A stretch of DNA of 53,646 bases from Acidobacteriaceae bacterium (GTDB lineage: Bacteria > Acidobacteriota > Terriglobia > Terriglobales > Acidobacteriaceae): the NCBI GenBank assembly GCA_003170825.1, contig PMYL01000005.1, positions 1 through 53,646 of the forward strand. Reading direction: 5' to 3'. Positions 1-10,285 of the stretch are shown here, piece after piece. Position numbers and translations under genes: made by a program. The notes under the pieces were generated by a model. It saw nothing but the letters and a program-made list of their open reading frames with translations. It was not told where the DNA came from and did not search any database. Within the stretch, counting starts at the first letter, position 1. Every line of letters starts with the position of its first letter.

Positions 1-1
1 T

Positions 2-3000
2 AACAATAGGAGAAATGCTCTAAGTCCTGGGACTTACTGCAACGGAATCACGATCAGCGGCGCTACGACCGTGACCTTCAATCCGGGAACCTACATTCTC
101 ATGGGCGGTGGATTGAATGTGACGGAGGCGAGCATTCTCAAGGGAACCGGCGTTACGTTCTTTCTGACGAAGGGACTGGGATACAACTATGGGCCGTTGT
201 CGGTCAGCGGCGCGGTAGTCGCGACGCTGTCGGCTCCCACCAGTGGCCCCTATTACGGCATCCTCTTTTATCAGGATCGGACCATCGGCACGGGGCAAGC
301 GGCGAATACGGTCACTGGCTCATCGGCTCCTTCGTTGTCGGGCGTACTGTACTTTCCAACGACCGCTCTGACGCTTTCAGGGGCGGAGTCCGGGGGTAAT
401 TGCCTGATCCTGGTCGCCGACACCATCTCGCTGACCGGCGCGGCGGCGCTCGGGAACGGGTGCTCTGGCGGTTCACCGTTACAGCCGCCGGCGCCCGTGA
501 CTGTGAGCGTTACTCCGGCTACTGCAACACTCTACGGCGGGCAGACGCAGCAGTTCACCGCTACTGTGGCCAACACCAGCAACACAGCGGTGACATGGAC
601 GATCACTCCAGCTGGGACAGGCACGATCAGCACGTCAGGCCTGTACACGGCTCCGGCAGCGATCTCGGCTCAGCAGACGGTAACTGTTACCGCGACCAGT
701 CAGGCGAGCACGACCGCGTCGGCTTCGTTCACAGTAACCCTGATGCCGAAGACAAATCCGACGATCACCTGGGCAACGCCGGCGGCCATTACCTACGGCA
801 CGGCACTGAGTGCGACGCAGCTTGATGCAACGGCAAGTGTGCCAGGTACGTTCGTTTACTCGCTAGCCGCAGGCACGGTCTTGGCGGCCGGTTCGCAGAC
901 GCTTGCGGCCGGTTCGCAGACGCTTTCTGTGACGTTCACACCCACCACCACGACTGAATACAACACGGCCACAGCCACTGTCATTCTGACGGTCAACAAG
1001 GCTGCTCCGGTCATCACCTGGACGACGCCGGCGGCCATCACCTACTGCACGGCGCTGAGTTCGACGCAGCTTGATGCCTCCTCGGGCGGTGTTGCAGGCA
1101 CCTTTGCGTACACGCCAGCCGCAGGCGCGGTCTTGACGGCCGGATTGCAGCCGCTTTCGGTTATCTTCACGCCCACCGACACGACCGATTACACCACGGC
1201 CACCGCCACTGTCATTCTGACGATCAACAAGGCTGCTCCGGTCATCACCTGGGCAACGTCCGCGGCGATCACCTACGGCACGGCGCTGAGTGCGACGCAG
1301 CTCGATGCAACGGCAAGTTTGCAGGGCACCTTCGTTTACACGCCAGCCGCCGGAGCGGTGCTGCCGGTCGGGACGCAGACCTTATCTGTGACCTTCACGC
1401 CCACTGACACGACCGATTACACCACGGCCACCGCCAATGTAAGTCTTACGGTAAACAATGCACTTCCAGTGTCGGTGAGTGTCGCTCCGCCCAGCGCGAC
1501 GCTCTACGGCGGGCAGACGCAGCAGTTCACGGCCACCATCACCAACAGCAGCAACCAGACAGTCTTCTGGACCATCAATCCGGCGGGTGTGGGAGCGATT
1601 AGTCAGGCAGGCGTGTATACGGCTCCGCCCACGATCTCAGCGCAGCAGACGGTGACCGTCACTGCGACCAGCGAGGAAGACCCGACCAAGTCGGCCTCGG
1701 CTCCGGTCACGCTCACTCCTGCGCAATGCGGATCGAACGGATACAGCTATCAACGCGCAATCGTGATCGACCACACAAAAATCCCGAACACCGACCAAAC
1801 CAACTTCCCGTACCTGTTCAACACCATCGATCCAACATTTGCCACGACAACTTACAACGGCCATGTTACCAGTCCCAACGGCTACGACATGATCTTCACG
1901 TCGGATCCGGCTGGCCAGAACATCCTGAATTACGAAATGGAGGAGTATGATCCCGTCCACGGGCAGGTCATCGCCTGGGTGCGCATCCCAACCCTCTCCC
2001 ACACCACAGATACTGTCATTTATGTGTTATATGGAAACTCCAGCATTACTACCTCGCAGCAGAATCCGGCCGGCGTTTGGGACAGCAATTACGTAGGTGT
2101 TTGGCACGTTGGGAACAATGGCTCCGTTTTGTCTCTTGCAGACAGCACAAGCAACGGGAACAACGCCACTAATAATGGCGCGGTTGCGACCACGGGTCAG
2201 ATCGATGGCGGTATGCAGACTAACGGCAGTACGTATGCGACCATCGGGACGCCAGCCAGTCTGGCAAACCTGGCTCAAGGCAATGCAACCTTTTCTGCCT
2301 GGGTCAACACAGCATCTGGCGCCGGTGGCCGGATCATGGGTAAGGATGACGACAACGGCGATTCAGGATGGGCACTTGGAATAAATTCGAGCAATAATGT
2401 AGACTTTGTGGCCGTCTATAATGGCTCAGACTTTAGACTTGACAGTTCGGGAAAGATTGGAAATGCCACGTCGTCCTATGTGACCGTTACGTTGGCAGGA
2501 AGCGCTAACCAAAGCGCTCAAGCCACGATCTATATCAATGGTGTGCCCAGTGGAAGTGGCTCCGGTGGGAGCTCATGGACCGGAGATGACTCCGCACAAA
2601 CAGCATATTTGGCTAATGCGACTTATGGAGACTCAGCATCCGCGCCGCTGAATGGATCGTTAGACGAGTTCAGGATCTCAAACACAATCCGTTCCGCCGA
2701 TTGGATTTCCACTGAGTACAACAATCAAAGCTCTCCCTCCGCTTTTTATGCGCTTTCCCCGGAAAACGTCGAAGAAGTCATTCCGGCGGGCGTAAGTCTC
2801 TACGCCGGACAGAGCCAGCAGTTCGCGGCCACGGCCGCATGTGGCGCTGCCGTGAACTGGTCCATGCCGTCGGGCGCGCCAGGCTCACTTACTGCGAACG
2901 GTCTCTACACGGCTCCTGCCAGCATTGCCACGCAACAGACAGTTGCCATCACGGCGACCAGCCAGGCGAGCGCCGCATTTACAGCAACCGCCGTTGTGAC

Positions 3001-6000
3001 ATTGTTGCCCGCACCTTTGAGTCCAACGCTCAATCTAGCTGCGACCGTTCAGCCTCCCTATGTAACTGGAACCTCTCAGACGTTTACGGCTACCTTGAAC
3101 AATCAGAGCGGCACGCCGATATCCGGTGAAGCTGTTTCCTTCACCGTCGCCGGCGCGAACAACAATTCGGGCAGCGGCACAACGGATGACAATGGCATCG
3201 CGACGTATACATATACCGGTGCCAACAGCGGCACTGACGCCATACAGGCCACGGCAAGCATCAGCGGCGTACAGGTGACTTCAAATACTCTCTCGGCTGT
3301 CTGGATTGTGCCCGTCCAGCGAGTCTCGGCAACGACGGTGACGGGAGAGTTTTTCCTGTCCGATGGATCGGGGGGGTTCGATACGCCGCTGAGCGCGACG
3401 CCAGTATTTGTTCAGGAGTTTCCGGTCATCAATTTCAATCCGCCAGCGGGAACAATTCCAGGAACCCCGTCGGGATTGGATGATAATACACGTCCATTTA
3501 CCGATGTCACAACTGACCTGAATGGGAACTTCACAGGCACCATCGTAGCCCAGGGGAATGGCTATCAAGCGGGCGTTGGTCCAATGTTTACATTCCAGGC
3601 CGTCTTTAGAGGCACATTCACGATCGCCAGCGCAGGCAACGTGGTGTTCAATTTCTTCAGTGACGACGGATTCATACTTGGCATAGCCAATGGAGCCACG
3701 CGTGTAAGCGGTGCCTCCGTAAACATGCCGGCCGTTACTCCATTTGCGCAATTTTCTGTTATGGGAGCCGTTAATGGACCCAATTCGGCAGATGGCAACC
3801 AGGTTATAGTGAACTTCCCGGCCGCAGGGAATTATCCGTACGAGTTGGATTATACGGAGTGCTGTGGGGGCCAATTGGCAATCACCATGACCACCAGCGC
3901 AACAAGCTCAGGCGGAGTTCCACCGACTGGATCGCTTACGCTTACTCCGAATACGGTTCAGCCGCTGCCGGTAGGCGGCCAGCAGGCGTTCACGGTGTTC
4001 GCCAGTGATGCCTCCGGCGCTCCGGTGCCCAATGTCAGCGTGGGTCTCGTCGTCACTGGCGTGGATAATCTCCAATTGAGTGGAACCACCGATTCCACCG
4101 GTCATGCAACGATTGCCTATCAAGATGTGAATCCCGGTACCGCTTCGGTTCAGGCTGTGGCCGTCATCAGCGGCATGGTTGCTTACTCCAACATGGTGAG
4201 TGTTCCATGGACACTGCCTCCGGGCACCACGACAACAACCGGCGGAAGCGGTACGTTGAGCATCGGCATTACAGCAGACAGCACGGTCACGATGCCGAAC
4301 ACGCTGCAACTGAATGGAACCGTCACCGACAGCAATGGACTCACGCCAACTCTTGCCTGGAGTCAGGTCAGCGGACCCGGCACTGTCACCTTTGCAACAC
4401 CGCAACAGGCGGTGACAACTGCGGCCTTCAGTCAGGCTGGTAACTACGTCCTCCAACTGAGCGCCAGCGATACTTTGGGCAATAGCGGCTCTGTTCAGTG
4501 GCCGGTCACCGTGAATCTTCCAGAAACCGACCAGGGATGGGTAGGAAGCCCACTTTACGGCTCTAACGTTATCGGCGTGGTCCCCATTACGCTCGCTCCT
4601 GGAGTTACGCTCCAGAGCGGCATCCTGACCTACTATCCGGCGAGCAATAGCAATAACGTCACGGTTCTGAATTCAAACACCACCGGCTCGGGCCAGATCG
4701 GCACGCTGGACACCACGACGCTGCCAAACGGCACGTACTGGATTCAGCTCCAGGCTACCAATACGAGGGGAATCCTCGAGTACAGTCTGGTGCAGATCAC
4801 GGTTGCCGGCAACTACAAGCCAGGCCGCGTCACTGCAACCGTTACGGACCTGGTGGTTCCGGCCACCGGGCTTGCCATTAACATCCAGCGCACCTACGAC
4901 AGCCTCAATGCCGGCACAAGCAGCGATTTCGGCTATGGCTGGAATCTCGGCATCAATGTAAACCTCACGGTGGACCCTGCGGGCGACGTGACCTTCACCT
5001 TGGGCGGGCAGCGAAGGACCTTCTATCTTGCGCCGCAGTTCAACGGCTGGCTCCCCTACTACGACGTGGCCTTCTCTCCCGAGCCAGGCCTCTACGGAAC
5101 GCTCACGGATTCCGCTCCAGGATGCGCGGATGACTTCGATTTCGTGGTTCTCGACGGCTCCTTGTGGTTCTGCATTGGCGGAGGCCAGTACAATCCGCCG
5201 GGATACATCTACACCGATCCAACCGGAACCTCGTACACCATCAGCGCGGCCGGAAATCTGCAATCCATCCAGGATCGGAGCGGCAATGGGCTGACCATCA
5301 CGGCGAACGGCATCACCAGCTCGACCGGCCTCTCCGTGCCCTTCGTGCGCGATGGCTACAAGCGCATCACGCAGATTACCGACCCGCAGGGCAACATCTA
5401 TCAGTACGGCTACGATGACAATGGGAATCTCGCAACCGTGACGTACCCCAACACAACCACCCCGAGCACCTACACCTACGACGCGAACCACCTGTACCTC
5501 AGCGGCACGGATGCTCGCAGCAACCCGCTGCCCGTGACCACTTACTATGGCGCCACGGATATCGATCCCAACGGGCTCCCGTTGAATGGGCGCTTGCAGA
5601 GCGTGACCGACTCATTCAACAACACCACCGGCTACGCCTACATCCTTGCGACGAACACCACCACCATCACCTATCCGGCCGATGCAAGTGGCAACAGCGG
5701 CACGGCGACCATGGTGTACGACGCCTACGGCATGTTGCTCAAGTCCACCGATCCGCTCAACAACACCACAACCAATGTCTACGATGCAAAGCACAATTTG
5801 ATCTCGGTGACCGACCCTCTGGGCCACGCGACAACCTACACCTACGATCAGAACGGGAACAAGACCTCCTCCACCTACCCGGCAACCCCAACCAGCAAGA
5901 ACACCACCAGCGCCACGGTCTACAACCAATACAGCGAGCCCACATCGACGACCGACGAGTTGGGCTATGTGCGGCTGTTCAACTACGACGCCAACTACAA

Positions 6001-8740
6001 CCCGCAGAACGTGACCGACTCCGCCGGCACACTGGCCAGCTTCATCTTCAACGCCAACAGCACGCTCGAAGCCGGGGCCATTGGTTACGACATCACCGTA
6101 AATCCGGCGCAGGCGAGCCAGTTTACCTACGACGTGAACGGCAACATGGCCAGCCGCACCGACGCGCTCGGCCGCACCACCTCCTACACCTACAACTCGC
6201 TCGGCCAGAAGACTTCCATGACCGCGCCCACTCCGACCGCGCCCATTGGCGGGTCTGCCTCAACCACCACCTACCAGTACGACGCCCTGGGCAATCTCAT
6301 TCAGACCGCCGCGCCGCTCAGCAGGACGACCGGCTCTACCTACGACGCCAACGGCAACAAAACCTCTGACACCGATGCGCGCGGCAACGTCACCACCTAC
6401 CAGTACGACGCTTTGAACCGGCTGTCCATCACCACCTACCCAAACCAGACGACCTCGACCAACACCTACGACTTCCGCAACAACGTGGTCAAAGCTACCG
6501 ACCAGAACGGCAACGTCACGCTCAACGGCTACGATCTGGCCGGCCGCTTGACCTCGGTCACCCGCGCCTATGGCACATCGAACGCCAGCACTACCAAATA
6601 CACCTACGACAACGCCGGGCGCAAAGTCAGCGAGACCGACGCCCTCGGCCACACCACCAGCTACAGCTACGACGCCGACAGCCGTCTCATCGCCGTCTCC
6701 GGCGTCAAGGGCAACTTCACTTACGCCTACGACGACGCCGGCAACCGTATCTCGCAGACCGACGGCAACAGCAACACCACCGGGTTCCAATACGACGCCC
6801 GCAAGCGCCTGACTAAGACGCTGAATCCGGACACGACCACGGTCGTCAATAGCTACGACGGCCCCGGCAACCTAGCCGGCGTGACGGACCAAGCCCAGAA
6901 CATCGTCCAGTACACCTACGACGCCGCCAACCAGTTGAAGACCGTCGTCCAGTTGAACCACCCCAACAGTGCGAACAACACCAACTACTACGGCTACGAC
7001 CCCCTCGGCAACCTGACCGGCCTGACGGATGAGAACCTCCACACCACGCAGAACCTCTTCGACCTCTACGGCGAGCCGGTCCAGAAGCTCCTGCCCGACA
7101 GCCAGTTGACCGAGACGCGCCAGTACGACACGGCGGGCAATCTGGCTTCGCTGACGCACTTCAACGGCGTGACCACCAGTTACACCTACGACGCCCTCAA
7201 CCGGCTGCTCAGCCGCGCCACGCCCGGCGAAACAACGGTGAGCTTCACCTACACGGCCACCGGCAAGTTCCTCACTTCAACGGCCGGCGATGGCACGGTG
7301 AACTACAGTTACGATAGTTTGTACCGGCTCACCACCAAGGCGACGCCGGAGGGCACGCTGAGTTACACTTACTACCCGACGGGCAAAGTGGAAACCATCA
7401 CTTCTTCCAATCCGCACGGAGCCTCGGTCAGCTACACTTACGACCCCCTGAACCGCCTCGACACGGTGGTGGATAATCGTCTGTCCGGCCAGAACACCAC
7501 CACCTACACCTACGACAATGCCAGCAATGTGTACACGGCCGCCTATCCCAACGGGTTGCAGTCTACTTTCACCTACGACGCTCTGAACCGGCTCACCGAG
7601 CTTTCTACGCCGCCTGTCGCCGATTACAGGTACACGCTGGGCTTGACCGGCAATCGCACGAATGCGACCGAGCAGAATGGCCGCACGCTGGCCTGGAACT
7701 ACGACAACATCTACCGGCTGACCAAAGAGACCATCACAGACGACCCGAGCAATAACGACGGCAACAACGGCAGCGCCACTTATCAGCTGGACCCTGTAGG
7801 CAACCGCACCTCGGCTGCCTCCACATTCAGCGGGTTCAGCCCCGGCTTCGGCAGCTACAACCCCGACGACCAGCTTTCGACGGAGACCTACGACGCCAAC
7901 GGCAATACGACCAGAACGGCCAACGGCAACAGCTACACCTACGACTCGGAGAACCACATGACCTCCATGACCGGAAATGGAACCACGGTCACGATGGTCT
8001 ACGACGCCTTCGGCGACCGCGTGGCCAAGACGGTCAACGGCGTGACGACGCGCTACCTGGTCGAGGACGATGTGAACCCGACCGGGCTGCCGCAGGTGAT
8101 GGAGGAGATCGTCGGGGGCGCGGTCACGCGAACCTGCACCTACGGTTTGCAGCGCATCAGCGAAAACCAGATCATTGACAATCAGTGGACGCCGAGCTTC
8201 TATGTGTACGATGGCGGCGGGGATGTGCGGCAGTTGACAAATTCCGCAGGCGTAGTAACAGACGAGTACGAGTACGATGCCTTCGGCAATTCGTTCACCA
8301 AGTCCGGGACGACGCCCAACAACTACTTGTACCGCGGCGAACAGTACGACTCAGACCTCGGACTCTACTACCTCCGCGCCAGATACTACAACCCTGCTAC
8401 CGGACGGTTCCTCTCCAGAGACCCGGAAGATGGGAAAGCATTTGATCCCAAATCGCTGCACAAGTACCTCTATGCGGGCGGTGACCCAGTCAACGCTATT
8501 GATCCGACAGGACGAGTAGATACGATCGAATCCATCTTTGCTGAGCCAGTAGTAATCAGTTCGCCTCTAGAGATAGCTGTTGAGGGATATGGTTACGCTG
8601 CCGCCTCTGTTCTTTGCGGAGCCGCGAAGATAATCGCGAATGGCCTCCTGGGGGTAGCTTCAGGGGTGCCTGGGCCCGGCGGGATCCCGTTGTGGCCTAT
8701 AAGACTGATCCCAATTCTTTGCACCGCACTCGGATTTTAG
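2..8740 (+). CDS. Giant Ig/MBG/LamG/PA14-like YD-repeat (Rhs) surface protein, 5' partial
   Basis: The reading frame is open to the left window edge (a GTG at 71 is not a convincing start), so the gene begins upstream. Domains in order by nucleotide: a beta-rich export-type segment with 'NPGTY' turns (30-480); Ig-like units with the YGGQTQQFTAT signature (490-750 and 1470-1720); three MBG-type repeats (760-1460); a DUF2341-like segment (1740-2040) and a LamG/concanavalin-like fold (2090-2740); more Ig/Big_1-like units (2780-3290 and 3930-4210); a PA14-like segment (3350-3890); about twenty YD repeats (5340-8300); and the RHS core motif 'LGLYYLRARYYNPATGRFLSRDP' region (8330-8430). The tail after DPTGR is only about 70 residues and hydrophobic. 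It is likely a secreted or surface adhesin/polymorphic-toxin scaffold. No T6SS PAAR module is visible in the part present. The family call is firm; the function is inferred. Confidence 0.9.
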   Translation, partial: NNRRNALSPGTYCNGITISGATTVTFNPGTYILMGGGLNVTEASILKGTGVTFFLTKGLGYNYGPLSVSGAVVATLSAPTSGPYYGILFYQDRTIGTGQAANTVTGSSAPSLSGVLYFPTTALTLSGAESGGNCLILVADTISLTGAAALGNGCSGGSPLQPPAPVTVSVTPATATLYGGQTQQFTATVANTSNTAVTWTITPAGTGTISTSGLYTAPAAISAQQTVTVTATSQASTTASASFTVTLMPKTNPTITWATPAAITYGTALSATQLDATASVPGTFVYSLAAGTVLAAGSQTLAAGSQTLSVTFTPTTTTEYNTATATVILTVNKAAPVITWTTPAAITYCTALSSTQLDASSGGVAGTFAYTPAAGAVLTAGLQPLSVIFTPTDTTDYTTATATVILTINKAAPVITWATSAAITYGTALSATQLDATASLQGTFVYTPAAGAVLPVGTQTLSVTFTPTDTTDYTTATANVSLTVNNALPVSVSVAPPSATLYGGQTQQFTATITNSSNQTVFWTINPAGVGAISQAGVYTAPPTISAQQTVTVTATSEEDPTKSASAPVTLTPAQCGSNGYSYQRAIVIDHTKIPNTDQTNFPYLFNTIDPTFATTTYNGHVTSPNGYDMIFTSDPAGQNILNYEMEEYDPVHGQVIAWVRIPTLSHTTDTVIYVLYGNSSITTSQQNPAGVWDSNYVGVWHVGNNGSVLSLADSTSNGNNATNNGAVATTGQIDGGMQTNGSTYATIGTPASLANLAQGNATFSAWVNTASGAGGRIMGKDDDNGDSGWALGINSSNNVDFVAVYNGSDFRLDSSGKIGNATSSYVTVTLAGSANQSAQATIYINGVPSGSGSGGSSWTGDDSAQTAYLANATYGDSASAPLNGSLDEFRISNTIRSADWISTEYNNQSSPSAFYALSPENVEEVIPAGVSLYAGQSQQFAATAACGAAVNWSMPSGAPGSLTANGLYTAPASIATQQTVAITATSQASAAFTATAVVTLLPAPLSPTLNLAATVQPPYVTGTSQTFTATLNNQSGTPISGEAVSFTVAGANNNSGSGTTDDNGIATYTYTGANSGTDAIQATASISGVQVTSNTLSAVWIVPVQRVSATTVTGEFFLSDGSGGFDTPLSATPVFVQEFPVINFNPPAGTIPGTPSGLDDNTRPFTDVTTDLNGNFTGTIVAQGNGYQAGVGPMFTFQAVFRGTFTIASAGNVVFNFFSDDGFILGIANGATRVSGASVNMPAVTPFAQFSVMGAVNGPNSADGNQVIVNFPAAGNYPYELDYTECCGGQLAITMTTSATSSGGVPPTGSLTLTPNTVQPLPVGGQQAFTVFASDASGAPVPNVSVGLVVTGVDNLQLSGTTDSTGHATIAYQDVNPGTASVQAVAVISGMVAYSNMVSVPWTLPPGTTTTTGGSGTLSIGITADSTVTMPNTLQLNGTVTDSNGLTPTLAWSQVSGPGTVTFATPQQAVTTAAFSQAGNYVLQLSASDTLGNSGSVQWPVTVNLPETDQGWVGSPLYGSNVIGVVPITLAPGVTLQSGILTYYPASNSNNVTVLNSNTTGSGQIGTLDTTTLPNGTYWIQLQATNTRGILEYSLVQITVAGNYKPGRVTATVTDLVVPATGLAINIQRTYDSLNAGTSSDFGYGWNLGINVNLTVDPAGDVTFTLGGQRRTFYLAPQFNGWLPYYDVAFSPEPGLYGTLTDSAPGCADDFDFVVLDGSLWFCIGGGQYNPPGYIYTDPTGTSYTISAAGNLQSIQDRSGNGLTITANGITSSTGLSVPFVRDGYKRITQITDPQGNIYQYGYDDNGNLATVTYPNTTTPSTYTYDANHLYLSGTDARSNPLPVTTYYGATDIDPNGLPLNGRLQSVTDSFNNTTGYAYILATNTTTITYPADASGNSGTATMVYDAYGMLLKSTDPLNNTTTNVYDAKHNLISVTDPLGHATTYTYDQNGNKTSSTYPATPTSKNTTSATVYNQYSEPTSTTDELGYVRLFNYDANYNPQNVTDSAGTLASFIFNANSTLEAGAIGYDITVNPAQASQFTYDVNGNMASRTDALGRTTSYTYNSLGQKTSMTAPTPTAPIGGSASTTTYQYDALGNLIQTAAPLSRTTGSTYDANGNKTSDTDARGNVTTYQYDALNRLSITTYPNQTTSTNTYDFRNNVVKATDQNGNVTLNGYDLAGRLTSVTRAYGTSNASTTKYTYDNAGRKVSETDALGHTTSYSYDADSRLIAVSGVKGNFTYAYDDAGNRISQTDGNSNTTGFQYDARKRLTKTLNPDTTTVVNSYDGPGNLAGVTDQAQNIVQYTYDAANQLKTVVQLNHPNSANNTNYYGYDPLGNLTGLTDENLHTTQNLFDLYGEPVQKLLPDSQLTETRQYDTAGNLASLTHFNGVTTSYTYDALNRLLSRATPGETTVSFTYTATGKFLTSTAGDGTVNYSYDSLYRLTTKATPEGTLSYTYYPTGKVETITSSNPHGASVSYTYDPLNRLDTVVDNRLSGQNTTTYTYDNASNVYTAAYPNGLQSTFTYDALNRLTELSTPPVADYRYTLGLTGNRTNATEQNGRTLAWNYDNIYRLTKETITDDPSNNDGNNGSATYQLDPVGNRTSAASTFSGFSPGFGSYNPDDQLSTETYDANGNTTRTANGNSYTYDSENHMTSMTGNGTTVTMVYDAFGDRVAKTVNGVTTRYLVEDDVNPTGLPQVMEEIVGGAVTRTCTYGLQRISENQIIDNQWTPSFYVYDGGGDVRQLTNSAGVVTDEYEYDAFGNSFTKSGTTPNNYLYRGEQYDSDLGLYYLRARYYNPATGRFLSRDPEDGKAFDPKSLHKYLYAGGDPVNAIDPTGRVDTIESIFAEPVVISSPLEIAVEGYGYAAASVLCGAAKIIANGLLGVASGVPGPGGIPLWPIRLIPILCTALGF
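761..1460 (+). repeat. Three MBG-type protein repeats, highly similar in DNA
   Basis: Units begin near 761, 1009 and 1239, each with a version of 'ITWxTxAAITYGTALSxTQLDA'. The DNA is also very similar between units, which points to recent amplification inside the gene and to recombination potential. Each unit is about 75-80 residues and probably forms one beta-sandwich spacer domain. Confidence 0.8.
884..925 (+). repeat. 21-bp perfect tandem duplication in the first MBG unit
   Basis: Positions 884-904 and 905-925 are identical 21-mers and add seven residues (AAGSQTL) in frame. The other two MBG units lack the duplication, so it is a recent in-frame slip. Confidence 0.9.
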
Positions 8741-8759
8741 TAAAGGAGTCAAAAAGACG

Positions 8760-9599
8760 ATGAAACTCGTTCGATCTGACACACCGGAGGTGGTTCGCTG
8801 CATTGCTTCGGGCGGGGCTCGGGCTAGCCGGCATTTCCCCGCTTTTGTTTACGGCTGCTCTCTCAACGTGCTGATCCTATTGATCGCCATTGCCGTGAGC
8901 CTCATTGTTTCGGTGCGGGCAGCGGCCTGGTTCGGCGTGTCAGCCTTTCTTGCATGGAACATGTATGTACTTTGGTTGCTAAAATTCTCCAGCCGTACCT
9001 GGGTCATAGCGGCTTGTACTGACCGGGTTTGCATTCGTCCTGGCGTCAATAATCCGAATGTCATCATGCTCGAAGTTTCGGAAATCGCTTCGATGTCGAT
9101 CCGAACTGCCGAAGTGTTTTTGTATGGACCAAAACCCAAATTTATTGATTGGTTGGTGATCGAACCTGTTCAAGCGCAAATGGAGGACGTTCCTGATCAC
9201 ATCGCTTCATTTCTCGGGGACATTCCATCGATTGATCCAAGCAATCCGGTCAATGTGGCCAATGAGGGGGGGCGTCTCATCATTGGATGGAAATGGTGCC
9301 AACCTGCTTTGGGGGTATTCCTACAACAGCTTGCTCGGGAATGTCCATCGATTGTCATAGCCCCCGAAGAGCGTTCTGAGTTGGATTTGAATGGGGTTTG
9401 GCATGGTCCTAGGGGGGGGCCGGATGCACAACAGCGTCGGATGCTCGTCCAGGCAAAACGCCTTGGGTTTGGTTGCGAATGCGAGAGACTGCTAAGCCTG
9501 TATAGAGGCATACCGCGCCGGGAGGTTTCGGCATACATGGCGGAAATTGAGCAAGAGGAAGCCGCCGGGTGCCCCGCCCTTGATCCGCCGCTGAAGTGA
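8760..9599 (+). CDS. Two-helix membrane protein downstream of the Rhs gene, possible immunity protein
   Basis: This 279-residue protein is not recognised as a known family. Two hydrophobic segments (about residues 29-50 and 54-76) form an N-terminal membrane hairpin. They are followed by a soluble domain of about 200 residues containing a segment resembling the PH-like folds of small bacterial membrane proteins (strands around residues 85-130); that comparison is weak. A strong AAGGAG ribosome site at 8743-8748 sits 11 bases before the ATG and 20 bases after the Rhs stop, so the two genes are probably cotranscribed. Genes directly behind Rhs proteins are often immunity genes. Here the Rhs tail is hydrophobic and this protein is membrane-anchored, which fits but does not prove a toxin-immunity pair. 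Confidence 0.75.
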   Translation: MKLVRSDTPEVVRCIASGGARASRHFPAFVYGCSLNVLILLIAIAVSLIVSVRAAAWFGVSAFLAWNMYVLWLLKFSSRTWVIAACTDRVCIRPGVNNPNVIMLEVSEIASMSIRTAEVFLYGPKPKFIDWLVIEPVQAQMEDVPDHIASFLGDIPSIDPSNPVNVANEGGRLIIGWKWCQPALGVFLQQLARECPSIVIAPEERSELDLNGVWHGPRGGPDAQQRRMLVQAKRLGFGCECERLLSLYRGIPRREVSAYMAEIEQEEAAGCPALDPPLK

Positions 9600-9606
9600 G
9601 GGTGGC

Positions 9607-9638
9607 GGGTGGCCCAGGTCTCGTTTTTGAGACCTGGG
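9607..9638. repeat. REP-like palindrome, copy 1
   Basis: The leader GGGTGGCCCA (9607-9616) runs into a perfect 10-bp stem, CCCAGGTCTC (9613-9622) and GAGACCTGGG (9629-9638), with loop GTTTTT. Similar leader-plus-hairpin elements occur at 41923 and 42130. It lies 8 bases after the stop of the preceding gene, so it may also end transcription, although the T run is in the loop rather than after the stem. Confidence 0.7.
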
Positions 9639-9660
9639 AGTTTCGCCGGACGCGCAGTCC

Positions 9661-10080
9661 ACTTACGGCGCGGCGGGTCACGTGGAAAGCATCGCTTCCT
9701 CCAACCCGAACGGCGCCTCGGTCAGCTACACCTACGACGACCTGAACCGCCTCAGCACGGTGGTGGACAACCGTCTGCCCGGCCAGAACACCACCACAAC
9801 CACCTACGACCCGGCCAGCAATGTAGCCACGGTAGCCTATCCCAGCGGATTGAAGTCCACCTTTACCTACGACGCTCTGAACCGGCTCACCGAGCTCTCC
9901 ACGCCGCCCGTCGCCGACTACAGGTACACGCTGGGCTTGACCGGCAATCGCACGAATGCGACGGAACAGGGCGGGCGCACGCTGAACTGGAACTACGACG
10001 GCATCTACCGGCTGACGAATGAAACAATCAGCATCTCCGGTCCAGGTCGAATGGACAACCTGTTGAAAGATCACACCTAG
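9661..10080 (+). pseudogene. Rhs/YD-repeat fragment duplicated from the upstream gene
   Basis: The frame through 9661-10033 encodes a near copy of the YD region at 7367-7739, including 'LNRLTELSTPPVADYRYTLG', at a constant offset of 2294 bases. Homology starts abruptly after the palindrome at 9607-9638 and ends abruptly near 10033. After that come about 15 unrelated residues to a TAG at 10078. It has no start, ribosome site or RHS core, so it is read as a remnant. A GTG at 9682 could start a 132-residue product, but nothing supports its translation. Confidence 0.8.
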
Positions 10081-10239
10081 CGCCAACCTTCGGGGGGTAC
10101 TTTGGGGAGTATTTTCAACTTTTTCTATTTTCAACCTATTGATAAGTAAAGACTTATTTGGCGATATGAATCCCTACATCCAAAAAACGGACTCTCTGGT
10201 CTCCACGGGGTAGCAGCCGGTACTCGGCAATCGGCGGCC

Positions 10240-10274
10240 GGCGCGGGAGGGAATCGCCGATCCCCTCCCGCGCC
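10240..10274 (-). terminator. Strong GC hairpin after the minus-strand gene, possible terminator
   Basis: A perfect 12-bp stem, GGCGCGGGAGGG (10240-10251) with CCCTCCCGCGCC (10263-10274), and an 11-base loop lies 12 bases beyond the stop of the gene ending at 10286. No U run follows on the minus strand, so it is a stability or pausing hairpin or a non-canonical terminator. The rest of 10081-10239 holds no gene that can be supported. Confidence 0.5.
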
Positions 10275-10285
10275 AGCCGGTCCGG

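Noticed and set aside
5340..8300. Regularly spaced repeats that might be taken for a CRISPR array
   Set aside because: They encode YD repeats in one long frame, with varying spacing and no constant direct repeat.
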